64,000 bases of DNA from positions 2,046,001 to 2,110,000 of the forward strand of contig NZ_CP098480.1 of assembly GCF_023702715.1 (NCBI RefSeq), written 5' to 3'. Each line of letters starts with the position of its first letter. Position 1 is the first letter of the stretch. The DNA comes from Acinetobacter sp. C32I. Its GTDB lineage: Bacteria; Pseudomonadota; Gammaproteobacteria; Pseudomonadales; Moraxellaceae. The translations under genes were made by a program, and so were the position numbers. The notes beneath the pieces were generated by a model that was given only the letters and a program-made list of their open reading frames with translations, was not told where the DNA came from and made no database searches. Of the stretch, positions 19,197 through 28,354 are shown piece after piece.

Positions 19197-19859
19197 ATGC
19201 ACCTGTTGCAGCCGCAACTTGAAGTAACAACTTCATTACTTGTAAGCACCCATTCAACCTCTGCTCCTGTATTAACACCAGATCAAGTGCAACGCTCATC
19301 TTGGCAAAAGTTAACATCAGAACCAGAACAGGTCGATTGGCTTATTTTACACTTTAATCACTGGTTTTCCCACCATAATGTCACACTAGTTAAAGGTGAT
19401 TTTGAACCAGAATATTTCCCAGCGACCAATGAGCAAGCCGCAAGAATCCAATTTGCCCATGGTTTCTTTAATAGTGCCCTACATGAGATTAGTCATTGGA
19501 GTATTTCTGGAGAGAAGCGCCGCTTATTGCCCGATCTCGGTTATTGGTATGCACCAGATGGTCGAACGGCCGAACAGCAAGCTTTATTTGAACAAGTGGA
19601 AATCAAACCGCAAGCGATTGAATGGCTATTTGCGACTGCATTTGGTCGGAAATTTCGTGTGTCTTTAGATAATTTAACGGGTGATGGTGGCAACGGCCAA
19701 CAATTTAAAGACCATGTCTATGCACAAGTACAGCGTTATTTTTCTGGTGAAGCCAAATTGCCTCGGGACGCAGCGCATTTCATTGATTACATCTGTCATT
19801 GCACCCGAAATAGCACACCGTTACAACTGAATGAATTTAAACGCGAACACCTTGATTAA
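19197..19859 (+). CDS. epmC: Elongation factor P hydroxylase EpmC (YfcM family)
   Basis: Hydroxylates the modified lysine of EF-P. 220 aa. The core FAHGFFNSALHEISHWSISG carries the HExxH-like metal site, followed by LGYWYAPDGRTAEQQ, EQVEIKPQAIEWLF and VSLDNLTGD, all characteristic of YfcM. The N-terminus is about 35 residues longer than the E. coli protein, and no strong ribosome-binding site marks this start, so a downstream start is possible. epmA and epmB are not in the window. Confidence 0.88.
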   Translation: MHLLQPQLEVTTSLLVSTHSTSAPVLTPDQVQRSSWQKLTSEPEQVDWLILHFNHWFSHHNVTLVKGDFEPEYFPATNEQAARIQFAHGFFNSALHEISHWSISGEKRRLLPDLGYWYAPDGRTAEQQALFEQVEIKPQAIEWLFATAFGRKFRVSLDNLTGDGGNGQQFKDHVYAQVQRYFSGEAKLPRDAAHFIDYICHCTRNSTPLQLNEFKREHLD

Positions 19860-19946
19860 AAGACAAAATTGTCACATCTAGTGCTTGCAACTTGACCTCA
19901 ACACGTTTCATACTGAATTTAGCCATATAGATCAGGGAGTTCAACG

Positions 19947-20564
19947 ATGTTGCATTTACATATTCATCCTGAGAATCCACAGGCTCGCTTAATCACACAA
20001 GCCGTTGAGCGTATTCGTGCGGGTGATGTTGTGGTTTATCCGACAGATGCAGCCTATGCGATTGGTTGCCAAATCGGGAATAAAAGTGCAATGGAACGGA
20101 TTGCACAAATTCGTGGCCTAGGCCCTAAGCATCAATATGCCATTATGTGTTGTGACTTATCTGATATTGCAACCTATGCCAAAGTCGATAACGCCATGTA
20201 TCGCTTATTGAAAAACAATACGCCAGCGGTTACGACTTTTATTTTGCCTGCAACCAGCGAAGTACCAAAGCGTTTAATGCATCCAAAGAAAAAAACCATC
20301 GGGTTGCGTATTCCAAGTAATCCTGTTGCACAAGCCTTATTACAAGAACTCGGTGAGCCACTGTTAACCAGTACCTTGATTTTGCCTGACCAAAAAGATC
20401 CGCTAGATGATCCTTATGATATTGAAAATCAGTTAGGCAAACGCATAGATGTATTTATCGACAGCGGCTTTGGTACCTTATCCACTACCAGTATCGTGGA
20501 TTTATCTGGAGAAAATCCTGAAATCGTACGTCGTGGTGTCGGTGATGTCAGTGCCTTTGAATAA
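19947..20564 (+). CDS. yciO: YciO/Sua5/YrdC-family protein
   Basis: 205 aa. DVVVYPTDAAYAIGCQIGNKSAMERI and the IRGLGPKHQYAIMCCDLSD segment are the YrdC dsRNA-binding/ATP fold; TIGLRIPSN and STTSIVDLS follow. The YciO subfamily differs from the essential TsaC/Sua5 by its RGLGPKHQY pattern, and its role in tRNA threonylcarbamoylation is uncertain. AGGGAG precedes the start. It is a separate transcription unit from epmC by context. Confidence 0.85.
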   Translation: MLHLHIHPENPQARLITQAVERIRAGDVVVYPTDAAYAIGCQIGNKSAMERIAQIRGLGPKHQYAIMCCDLSDIATYAKVDNAMYRLLKNNTPAVTTFILPATSEVPKRLMHPKKKTIGLRIPSNPVAQALLQELGEPLLTSTLILPDQKDPLDDPYDIENQLGKRIDVFIDSGFGTLSTTSIVDLSGENPEIVRRGVGDVSAFE

Positions 20565-20605
20565 GTACTGACATTTATTTATTATTTTTACAGCCGCGCA
20601 TTAGA

Positions 20606-21061
20606 TTAGGCATACGGAAAGTTAGGACATTCCGCCAGAACTTGACTCGCATTTTGTATTTTCTGGTTGGACTCATTAAAAACTTCTATTTGAAATGAGA
20701 GTCTATCTTCAATTAAAAGACCATAAACTTTAGTTCTGGTACTTTGTTTAAGATTCTGAAAAAATTCAAGAACTGCACAGCTTTGCTGTTGAAGCTGCAC
20801 AACGCTTACACCAGTATCGTTGTTATAGTCTCTAAGTTTCATTGTTACAATAATTTGAGGATAAAGATTAGACGCCTGCATATCCAGACCCCATTTAGCT
20901 GCTGCAGGCTTCGAATAATGATTGATGCCACTTACAATCATTCGACCTAAATATTGTCTTAAAAGTTCTTTTTGTACATATGGATGCTGCCAAATGGCAA
21001 AGCCTCCAATTATGATCACAGTCACTATGAGTAATAGCCCTACAATTATGTTTCTTTTCAT
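20606..21061 (-). CDS. Hypothetical membrane-anchored protein
   Basis: 151 aa. One strong N-terminal hydrophobic helix (residues 5-24: IIVGLLLIVTVIIIGGFAI) serves as signal anchor, followed by a roughly 125-residue extracytoplasmic domain with an isolated Cys pair (near residues 95 and 145). No family recognised. It is downstream of the GNAT gene on the same strand by 53 bp. Confidence 0.6.
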   Translation of the reverse strand: MKRNIIVGLLLIVTVIIIGGFAIWQHPYVQKELLRQYLGRMIVSGINHYSKPAAAKWGLDMQASNLYPQIIVTMKLRDYNNDTGVSVVQLQQQSCAVLEFFQNLKQSTRTKVYGLLIEDRLSFQIEVFNESNQKIQNASQVLAECPNFPYA

Positions 21062-21114
21062 TTAAGTGATATACCGCAATAGTGCTCGTTAAAATGACGG
21101 ATAACAATCTAGAT

Positions 21115-21831
21115 TTATATTTCAAAAAAATCAGAAAGTCGCTGCTTCTGAAAGCCTTGCGCATCAAAATTATCAGGACTAAGCCATTGCTGATAAATTT
21201 TTTCTAAATCAGGCCATTCTTCATCAATGATTGAAAACCATGCAGTATTACGGTTATGCCCTTTAGTCATCCGATCTTGACGAAATAAACCTTCATACTG
21301 AAAACCAAAACGTAATGCAGCGGCTTTAGACGGTGCATTACAATCATCACATTTCCATTCAACTCGTCTAAACCCGTATGCAAAGCATTGTTGCAATAAT
21401 AGGAATATCACTTCAGTTGAGGCTTTAGATTTCTTCATTTTATGCGAAAAATAAACATTGCCTATTTCAATAGCACCCTGCTCTAACCTCGGGTTTAACA
21501 AAGCAATCCAACCTTGGATCGTGCCATCAATTTCAATTAAAAAATGAGCCGAACCTTTAAAACCAAATAAATTTTGCAAATCTTGTTTCAGTGAAACTTG
21601 GCTTTGTGGTGCTGCATAAGGCAAATACGTCCAACAGGCTGCATTTTCTTCCGTTGCAACAGCATCCCAAATTTGATTCGCAGCCTGATCAGAGATTTCA
21701 CCTGAAATATGAATCAATTTGACCGATTGCCCATCTAGATTATGTTTAATCGGTTGGTTAGGTTGATGATCGATGGCAAAGCCGACAGTTTGCCCAAATT
21801 GATTCTGTTGTGTTTTTAAATAATGTTTCAT
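21115..21831 (-). CDS. GNAT-family N-acetyltransferase (RimJ/RimL-like)
   Basis: 238 aa. N-terminal strand pattern LIHISGEISDQ, GWIALLNPRLEQGAIEIGNVYFS (core strands), and the late APSKAAALRFGFQYEGLFRQ, in which ALRFGFQYEG is the RimL-type motif before the C-terminal strands. Related to the family of proteins acting on amino-acid or protein amines. The substrate cannot be read. The 241-bp gap to scpA upstream contains no supported gene. Confidence 0.82.
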   Translation of the reverse strand: MKHYLKTQQNQFGQTVGFAIDHQPNQPIKHNLDGQSVKLIHISGEISDQAANQIWDAVATEENAACWTYLPYAAPQSQVSLKQDLQNLFGFKGSAHFLIEIDGTIQGWIALLNPRLEQGAIEIGNVYFSHKMKKSKASTEVIFLLLQQCFAYGFRRVEWKCDDCNAPSKAAALRFGFQYEGLFRQDRMTKGHNRNTAWFSIIDEEWPDLEKIYQQWLSPDNFDAQGFQKQRLSDFFEI

Positions 21832-22072
21832 CGTGATTTATAATAGAAAGAATGGTTTTCGTTGCTAATTTAAGCATAAGTTTTTTCTATGGCCTATGTA
21901 ATCTTGCATAAATACAGAAAATACCCTGAGAACTTTAAGGTTTTTGTAAGTAGGTAATTTATTAAATTGGCAATTTCGATTAGAATAGAGCTGCTCTTGT
22001 AGCATGTGCCTTTCTTTGCACAAAAAATTATATCTTTCATGCTTTTGAAAATTCGCGTGGCTTATAACGGTA

Positions 22073-22867
22073 ATGAACCAAATTCTCCCCCAAACTTTGG
22101 AGTCCACTCCTTCCATTCGCGTGCTTGACGAGTGGCAGGAAGTCATACCTGAAGATTTATATATACCGCCTGCCGCGTTTGAAATTTTGCTGGAACAATT
22201 TGAAGGCCCGCTAGACTTTCTGATTTACCTGATTCAAAAAAATGGCTTTGATTTATTACAGGTCGATATCTCTCCGATTGCCACTCAATATCTGTCCTAT
22301 ATGGATAGTATGAAATCGCTGAATATTGAGCTGACGGCTGATTATATGGTGATGGCCGCATTGCTTGCGGATTTAAAATCACGCTTACTTTTACCCAAAC
22401 CAGCTGCTGTTGATCAATTCGAGAAAGATCCAAAACAAGAATTAATTGATCGTTTGGAAACTTATCTACGTATTAAGCAGGCTGCGGAACGATTGGGACA
22501 GATGCCAATCTTCGAGCGTGATACTTTTAGCACTAATGTCAGTATTGGGCACATCGCTCCGATTTATGAAGGCTATGATGTTGCCGCCTTACATGATGCT
22601 TTATTTTGTGTATTTAACCGCCCTGAACCCATCACCCACGTGGTGGCGCAAGAGCCTGTGTTATTAGAAGAACGTATTGCCTTTATTGAAAGCCAGCTCG
22701 CATCAGGTGAGGCATTGAGTTTTATTGAATTATTAAATCCCATGCAAGGTCGTATGGGGATGGTGGTTACATTTATGGCGGTGCTTGAACTGACACGTCA
22801 ACAAAGAATTCAGATTATCCATACAGGCATTGAAGCTCCTTTAACCATTCAAGGAGTGAGTGCATGA
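22073..22867 (+). CDS. scpA: Condensin kleisin subunit ScpA
   Basis: Bridges Smc heads in the Smc-ScpAB complex for chromosome segregation. 264 aa. FEILLEQFEGPLDFLIYLIQKNGFDLLQVDI is the kleisin N-terminal signature, split here as FEGPLDFLIYLI and DLLQVDI; AADLKSRLLLPKP-like VMAALLADLKSRLL follows. The C-terminal winged helix ends in VLELTRQQRIQI. It overlaps scpB by 4 bp. Its partner smc is at the right edge of this window. Confidence 0.95.
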   Translation: MNQILPQTLESTPSIRVLDEWQEVIPEDLYIPPAAFEILLEQFEGPLDFLIYLIQKNGFDLLQVDISPIATQYLSYMDSMKSLNIELTADYMVMAALLADLKSRLLLPKPAAVDQFEKDPKQELIDRLETYLRIKQAAERLGQMPIFERDTFSTNVSIGHIAPIYEGYDVAALHDALFCVFNRPEPITHVVAQEPVLLEERIAFIESQLASGEALSFIELLNPMQGRMGMVVTFMAVLELTRQQRIQIIHTGIEAPLTIQGVSA

Positions 22868-23463
22868 GTTTAGATCAATTTGAGCAAAATGAAGGCATGT
22901 CGTTTGAGGACATTCATCATGAAGTATTATTGCAAATTGAAGCGATTTTATTTGCCAGTGACTCCCCAGTTTCGCTTGTACGTCTAAAAGAAGCCTTTCA
23001 AAACCAATATAATAAACAGCAATTACGCACGTTTTTACAACAACTGGCGATGTTACAACATGGTCGTTCAATCGAGTTAATTGAAACGGCACAAGGTTTT
23101 CGCTTTCAGGTACGTGCCAAATATCGAAATGTTATTGCACAGGTTTGGCCAGAGCGCCCAACCAAGTTGTCACCTTCATTACTCGAAACTGTCGCAGTGA
23201 TTGCTTACCATCAACCAGTCACACGTGCCGATATTGAGCAGATTCGTGGTGTATCCAACAATAGCCAAAATTTAAGAACGCTTTTCGACTGGAACTGGAT
23301 TAAAGAAGCTGGTTTCAGAGATTTACCTGGAAGACCTGCGTTGTTAATCACAACGCCCCAATTTTTAAATGCTTTTGGTCTAGCTTCGCTAGGTCAATTG
23401 CCTCCCCTGCAGAACGCCAAGGAAGCATTCATGACACTCGACGCACATGCGCCGAAGTCCTGA
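22864..23463 (+). CDS. scpB: Condensin subunit ScpB
   Basis: 199 aa, two winged helices. Features: ILFASDSPVSLVRLKEAF near residue 30, FRFQVRAKYRNVI, then the conserved ETVAVIAYHQPVTRADIEQIRGV and the PGRPALLITTPQFLNAFGL ending. Translationally coupled to scpA through an ATGA overlap and followed by rluB. Confidence 0.95.
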   Translation: MSLDQFEQNEGMSFEDIHHEVLLQIEAILFASDSPVSLVRLKEAFQNQYNKQQLRTFLQQLAMLQHGRSIELIETAQGFRFQVRAKYRNVIAQVWPERPTKLSPSLLETVAVIAYHQPVTRADIEQIRGVSNNSQNLRTLFDWNWIKEAGFRDLPGRPALLITTPQFLNAFGLASLGQLPPLQNAKEAFMTLDAHAPKS

Positions 23464-23505
23464 GAAAGGTGAACTGTTGATCATTATGTCTAAGGTTGTG
23501 CTGTC

Positions 23506-24453
23506 ATGAGTGAAAAATTACAAAAGGTTTTAGCGAGAGTCGGGTTAGGCTCGCGTCGCTATATGGAGGAAGTCATTGCTGCTGGTCGTGTCAGCATTAA
23601 TGGCCGTATTGCCCAAGTCGGTGAACGTATCGAACCAGGTGATGAACTCCGTATCGATGGTCGTAAAGTACAATTCCAAATTGAAGACGAAATTCGTCGT
23701 CGCGTGTTAATTTACTATAAGCCTGAAGGTGAAATTTGCTCACGCAATGACCCTGAAAAACGTCCAACTGTATTTGATCATTTACCTCAAATCGCCAATG
23801 ACCGTTGGGTCATGGTGGGTCGTCTGGATATTAACAGTACCGGTTTATTGTTATTCACCAATGATGGTGAACTTGCTAACCGTTTAATGCACCCTTCAAA
23901 CGAAGTTGAGCGTGAATACGCAGTTCGTGTCATGGGCGAAGTAACACCACAAATTCGCAATAACATGCTAAAAGGTGTTGAGCTTGAAGATGGTCCAGCC
24001 AAGTTTGAATCATTCTCTGAAATCGGTGGTGATGGCATCAACCGTTGGTATCAGGTGGTGGTTAAAGAAGGTCGTAACCGCGAAGTCCGTCGTATCTTTG
24101 AATCACAAAGTTTGAAAGTCAGCCGCTTATTACGTACTCGTTACGGCACTGTCATTTTGCCACGTGAATTACGTACAGGTCGTTGGATGGAATTGGATAA
24201 AAGCGATATCGACAACTTGGCAAAATCAGTGGAGTTAAAACCACGTCAAGGCACAGGTTTATTTGGTATGGCAAAACGTCGTACTGAACGTATGTCTGAA
24301 AAGCCGATGGCAGCACGTCGTGGTGGTTACTTGCGTCAACAACGTCGTGATGATGAACAAGATCAGTCACAGCAACAACGTCCTAGTGGCAATGCAAATA
24401 ATAACAATGGTCGTAAAACCATTGGTTTCAATAAAGGCTTTAAGAAGTTCTAA
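23506..24453 (+). CDS. rluB: 23S rRNA pseudouridine synthase RluB
   Basis: 315 aa. S4 RNA-binding domain at the N-terminus (LQKVLARVGLGSRRYMEE), then the RsuA-family catalytic domain with GRLDINSTGLLLFTNDG, where the Asp is catalytic, and EGRNREVRRIFE. The last 70 residues are a Gln/Asn/Arg-rich low-complexity tail (around DDEQDQSQQQRP) typical of RluB. Linked to scpAB as in many gammaproteobacteria. Confidence 0.93.
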   Translation: MSEKLQKVLARVGLGSRRYMEEVIAAGRVSINGRIAQVGERIEPGDELRIDGRKVQFQIEDEIRRRVLIYYKPEGEICSRNDPEKRPTVFDHLPQIANDRWVMVGRLDINSTGLLLFTNDGELANRLMHPSNEVEREYAVRVMGEVTPQIRNNMLKGVELEDGPAKFESFSEIGGDGINRWYQVVVKEGRNREVRRIFESQSLKVSRLLRTRYGTVILPRELRTGRWMELDKSDIDNLAKSVELKPRQGTGLFGMAKRRTERMSEKPMAARRGGYLRQQRRDDEQDQSQQQRPSGNANNNNGRKTIGFNKGFKKF

Positions 24454-24469
24454 TTCTTAATCCTGAAAT

Positions 24470-24497
24470 AAAAAACGCTCTAATAAGAGCGTTTTTT
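24470..24497 (+). terminator. Bidirectional intrinsic terminator after rluB
   Basis: AAAAAACGCTCT / AGAGCGTTTTTT with AATA loop, between converging rluB and the ABC ATPase operon. Confidence 0.92.
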
Positions 24498-24504
24498 ATT
24501 GGCT

Positions 24505-26238
24505 TTAAGCATACTGAACCATACCTTGCGGGATCGCATTCAGCAGCTTTTTGGTATATTCATGCTGTGGATGTAAATACAGTTCATCCGAGTTGGCAAT
24601 TTCAACTAATTCGCCATGATTCATGACCATGACTTGATCAGAAATGTATTTCACCACTGATAAGTCATGCGAAATAAAAATATAACTCAGACCAAACTCG
24701 TCCTGTAAATCCTGTAATAAGTTCAGTACTTGCGCCTGTACAGAGACATCCAGTGCAGAAACCGATTCATCACAGATTAAAATTTCAGGCTTTAGGGTCA
24801 AGCAACGTGCGATCGCAATCCGCTGCCGTTGCCCACCTGAAAATTCATGTGGATAGCGATCATAGGCTTGCACAGGCAAACTGACGCGCTCTAACAGTTC
24901 CAAGGCCATCTTTTTTCGCTCAGCATCATTTTGACCTATGCCATGAATCCGCATCGGTTCCAATAAAATCTGCCCGATGGTAAAGCGTGGATTGAGTGAA
25001 GCATAAGGGTTCTGGAAAATGATTTGAATTTTGCGTTGGTACTGACAAAACTCTTTCTCACTCATGGCCAGAATATCTTTTCCACCAATCAAGGCTTGCC
25101 CGCCTGTGGCTTCATGCAAACGCATCAACAGTAAACCAATCGTGGTTTTACCTGAACCAGACTCCCCAACTAGCCCCAAGGTTTTACCTTTGGCCAACTG
25201 AAAAGAAACACCTTTAACCGCTTCAAATTCTTCTTGCCCCCACAAGCCCTTACGACTATAAAATGACTTTTTCAGGTCTTTGACCTCTAAAACAATTTGT
25301 TCATCGCCAGTCAGACCACGCGCACGTTGTTTCAGGTTTAAATCAGATAGATGGGTAGCTTCGATCAGTTGTCCATTTTCATCCAACTGCATAAAATCAC
25401 TGGTCACAGGCAAACGGTATGGACGAGTCGAGAGCTGTGGACGACAGTGCAACAAAGCACGGGTATACACATCTTTTGGTTGTTCCAGCACCTGTTCAAC
25501 TGAACCACTTTCCCGAATCTCACCATGACGCATCACGATCACTTCATCTGCGATTTCACCCACCAAGGCTAAATCATGAGTAATAAACAGCATCGACATT
25601 TCATGGCGTTGTCGTAATGACTCTAATAAATCAATGATCTGCTTTTGGATGGTGACATCTAAGGCTGTGGTTGGCTCATCGGCAATCAGCAACTTCGGCT
25701 CACAGGCAATTGCCATCGCAATCATGACCCGTTGTTGTTGCCCACCTGAAAGCTGACTCGGATAAGCATCGATCTTGGTTTCTGGTGCAGGAATACCAAC
25801 TTCTTTCAGCAACTCAAGTACCCGTGCTCTGGCCTGTTTGCGTCCCATGCCTAAATGAATACATAACACTTCAGCAATTTGATCTCCCACGGTAAAGACA
25901 GGATTCAACGAGGACATCGGTTCCTGAAAAATCATGGCAATATCCTTACCACAAATTTTGCGAATCTCTTTGGCCGATAAATTGAGTAAATCTTTACCTT
26001 CAAAGCAAATTTGACTCTGTTCGGCAATTTGACTTTGCCCTTTTGGCAACAGCCCCATCACCGCTAGGGAAGTGACCGATTTACCACTACCCGATTCCCC
26101 AACCAGTGCTACAGTTTTATTTTTAGGAATTGAAAATGAAATCCCTTTGACTGTTTCAATCCACTGCTTATTTTCACCCTTAAAGCTGACACGGAGATCA
26201 TCGACACGTAATAGCGTTGTTTCATTCTGATATTGCAT
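24505..26238 (-). CDS. Fused double ATP-binding subunit of a peptide ABC importer (YejF type)
   Basis: 577 aa with two complete ABC modules. Module 1 (about 10-265) has GESGSGKS, LSGGQQQRVMIA and LLIADEPTTALD. Module 2 (about 320-570) has GESGSGKT, FSGGQRQRIAIA and ILICDESVSALD. Opp-family C-terminal extensions occur after each. It corresponds to OppD plus OppF fused, as in YejF. It is the last gene of a leftward operon whose permease stop lies 12 bp upstream, and GGAG is 7 nt before the start. Energises peptide import at the inner membrane. Confidence 0.93.
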   Translation of the reverse strand: MQYQNETTLLRVDDLRVSFKGENKQWIETVKGISFSIPKNKTVALVGESGSGKSVTSLAVMGLLPKGQSQIAEQSQICFEGKDLLNLSAKEIRKICGKDIAMIFQEPMSSLNPVFTVGDQIAEVLCIHLGMGRKQARARVLELLKEVGIPAPETKIDAYPSQLSGGQQQRVMIAMAIACEPKLLIADEPTTALDVTIQKQIIDLLESLRQRHEMSMLFITHDLALVGEIADEVIVMRHGEIRESGSVEQVLEQPKDVYTRALLHCRPQLSTRPYRLPVTSDFMQLDENGQLIEATHLSDLNLKQRARGLTGDEQIVLEVKDLKKSFYSRKGLWGQEEFEAVKGVSFQLAKGKTLGLVGESGSGKTTIGLLLMRLHEATGGQALIGGKDILAMSEKEFCQYQRKIQIIFQNPYASLNPRFTIGQILLEPMRIHGIGQNDAERKKMALELLERVSLPVQAYDRYPHEFSGGQRQRIAIARCLTLKPEILICDESVSALDVSVQAQVLNLLQDLQDEFGLSYIFISHDLSVVKYISDQVMVMNHGELVEIANSDELYLHPQHEYTKKLLNAIPQGMVQYA

Positions 26239-26250
26239 TTTGTCTCTCCA

Positions 26251-27393
26251 CTATTTCAACTTAGGATCTAAAGCATCACGTAAGGCATCGGTAAACATCG
26301 AGAATGCAGTGACCAACACCGCCATTGCGATAGATGCCGCAGCCAATTGCCACCATTTACCTAAGATCAATTCGCTTTGCGCTTCATTCAACATACTGCC
26401 CCAAGACACCACGCCGACAGGTACACCAAAACCAAGGAAGCTCAGAATGACTTCGGATTTAATGAATGACACCACCAAAATCGAAATCTGTACCAAGGCA
26501 ATATGGCTCACGTTTGGGAAGATATGTACAAACATACGGCGTAGATGACTCACCCCAATGGCTTTGGCGGCAAGTACATATTCACGTGATTTATGTTTCA
26601 TATACTCGGCACGGATCAAACGGAATACCCCTGTCCAACCAGTTAAACCCAAGATCAACACAATCGACAGAATGCCTTTTTGTTGCAGGACTGCTGCAAT
26701 AGCCAGAACCAATAACAAATAAGGAATCGAGGTAAAAATGTTATAGAACCAGTTCAAAACATCATCGACCCAGCCACCAAAATAGCCTGCAATTGCACCC
26801 AAAAAAGTACCAATCACCACTGCCAATAACGCAGACAATAAACCGACCAGAATTGAGGTTTCAGCGCCCTTAATGGTTTTTAACAACACATCTTGTCCCC
26901 ACTTATCCGCCCCAAAAGGCAAAGTGGTTTTGAGCTCTTGTTTTTGATCGAGTAAATGCCCACCGAGTTGTTGATCAATCTGTTGCATATCTTCAGCCAA
27001 AGGATCAACCACGCCATAATTATCAATGACTGAACCACCTTGCTGTTCAGCCTGAATTTCCGCATTCAGCTGCTGAATCACGTCTTTTAAGGGATCGACT
27101 GGATTTTCAGGCAAAGCGGCTGTGCTTTCACTATTGGATTTAATTTGATCTGACTCTGTATCCGCACCCAAGAAAGTGGGTGGTGCATAGCTGACTGCAA
27201 CTTCTTTATTCCAGTTTGAGGCAATCACCCCTGTCATCGATAAAGCGAGCAGGATGAAATAAAATAACACCACCAAAAAAGACACCACGGCGATTCGATC
27301 TGACTTCAATCGATTCAAGGCCAAATGCCACAATCCTGTTGATGCAGAAGATTCATTCGAGGCAGCTTTGCTTTTAAAAATTGTACTGAGCAT
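26251..27393 (-). CDS. Peptide ABC importer permease (OppC/YejE type) with long periplasmic insert
   Basis: 380 aa. The second of two ATGs is chosen: AGGAGG (27400-27405) touches the first and lies 6 nt from the second. The first membrane helix is about residues 33-58, and five more lie between 178 and 375. The BPD-transport loop LAAKAIGVSHLRRMFVHIFPN carries the EAA motif. Between helices 1 and 2 lies a soluble segment of about 118 residues, Gln/Glu/Asp-rich around 80-155. It precedes the usual family motif LPFGADKWGQDVL. OppC-type loops are usually much shorter, so this is an unusual insert. Confidence 0.9.
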   Translation of the reverse strand: MLSTIFKSKAASNESSASTGLWHLALNRLKSDRIAVVSFLVVLFYFILLALSMTGVIASNWNKEVAVSYAPPTFLGADTESDQIKSNSESTAALPENPVDPLKDVIQQLNAEIQAEQQGGSVIDNYGVVDPLAEDMQQIDQQLGGHLLDQKQELKTTLPFGADKWGQDVLLKTIKGAETSILVGLLSALLAVVIGTFLGAIAGYFGGWVDDVLNWFYNIFTSIPYLLLVLAIAAVLQQKGILSIVLILGLTGWTGVFRLIRAEYMKHKSREYVLAAKAIGVSHLRRMFVHIFPNVSHIALVQISILVVSFIKSEVILSFLGFGVPVGVVSWGSMLNEAQSELILGKWWQLAAASIAMAVLVTAFSMFTDALRDALDPKLK

Positions 27394-27403
27394 CGTCATC
27401 CTC

Positions 27404-28342
27404 CTATTTCAACTGCACGCGAGGATCGAGGAGCTTATAAATCAGATCGGCGATCAAGTTAAAAATCATGGTGACTGCAGCGATATATACGGTAATGGCT
27501 TTAATCACTGGAAAATCACTGCGTTCAACCGCAATAATAATTTCCCGACCTATGCCTGGAATACCAAAGAAACGTTCAATCAGGAAAGCACCAATCAATA
27601 AGGCAGGCAGACTGGCCATCACTTCGGTGACAATAGGAATCGAGGCATTACGCAATACATGCACACCCAGTACCCTAGACTCGCCTACACCTTTGGCACG
27701 CGCAGTCCGCACATAATCTTGGTTAATTTCATCGAGCACGAAACTTCGATATAAACGTAGTGTTGGAGCAATACTCACCACCAACATGATTAAGATCGGC
27801 AACAAAGCATAATGGAATAAATTTTGACTGAAGTTATCGCTCCAGCCCTGTACTGGGAACCAACTTAACTGATAGGCCAAAACATATTGGAAGATGATGA
27901 TATACACCAAGATACTGATCGACATGCCAATGGTACACAGCATCATCACCATGCGATCGGTCAATGAACCACGCACTGATGCAACCGCCAATGCCAAGAT
28001 GATTGAAATCACGGTTTGTAAAATGGTCAATGGAATCAATAAGGTCAATGATGGGCCTAATCGGGTCAGAATAATCTGTGAGACAGATTCACCTGTACTC
28101 CAACTAGCACCATAATCGAAAGTCAGAATCTGTTTAATAAAAATCCACAGCTGTACATAATAAGGTTGATCGACCCCCAACTGTTTACGGATGTTTTCAA
28201 TTTGCTCAGGGTTGGACATTTTTCCTGCCAAAATATATGCAGGATCGCCCCCCACCCAGTTAAACAAGAAGAAAATCAGCAAAATGACACCCAACATGGT
28301 CGGGATCATTTGCCATAGTCTACGCACGACATAAGCAAGCAT
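27404..28342 (-). CDS. Peptide ABC importer permease (OppB/YejB type)
   Basis: 312 aa, six predicted membrane helices. MLAYVVRRLWQMIPTMLGVILL at the N-terminus, LGVDQPYYVQLW in the first loop, and the EAA-type loop YVRTARAKGVGESRVLGVHVLRNA are standard for DppB/OppB. AAGGA lies upstream of the ATG. It is 10 bp before the second permease and 12 bp after the M3 peptidase gene. Confidence 0.93.
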   Translation of the reverse strand: MLAYVVRRLWQMIPTMLGVILLIFFLFNWVGGDPAYILAGKMSNPEQIENIRKQLGVDQPYYVQLWIFIKQILTFDYGASWSTGESVSQIILTRLGPSLTLLIPLTILQTVISIILALAVASVRGSLTDRMVMMLCTIGMSISILVYIIIFQYVLAYQLSWFPVQGWSDNFSQNLFHYALLPILIMLVVSIAPTLRLYRSFVLDEINQDYVRTARAKGVGESRVLGVHVLRNASIPIVTEVMASLPALLIGAFLIERFFGIPGIGREIIIAVERSDFPVIKAITVYIAAVTMIFNLIADLIYKLLDPRVQLK

Positions 28343-28354
28343 AATGGCAAATCC

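Noticed and set aside
22039..22128. Short frame (about 29 codons) overlapping the scpA start, as a possible leader peptide
   Set aside because: No ribosome-binding site, no regulatory codon run, and it overlaps the start of scpA in another frame by chance.
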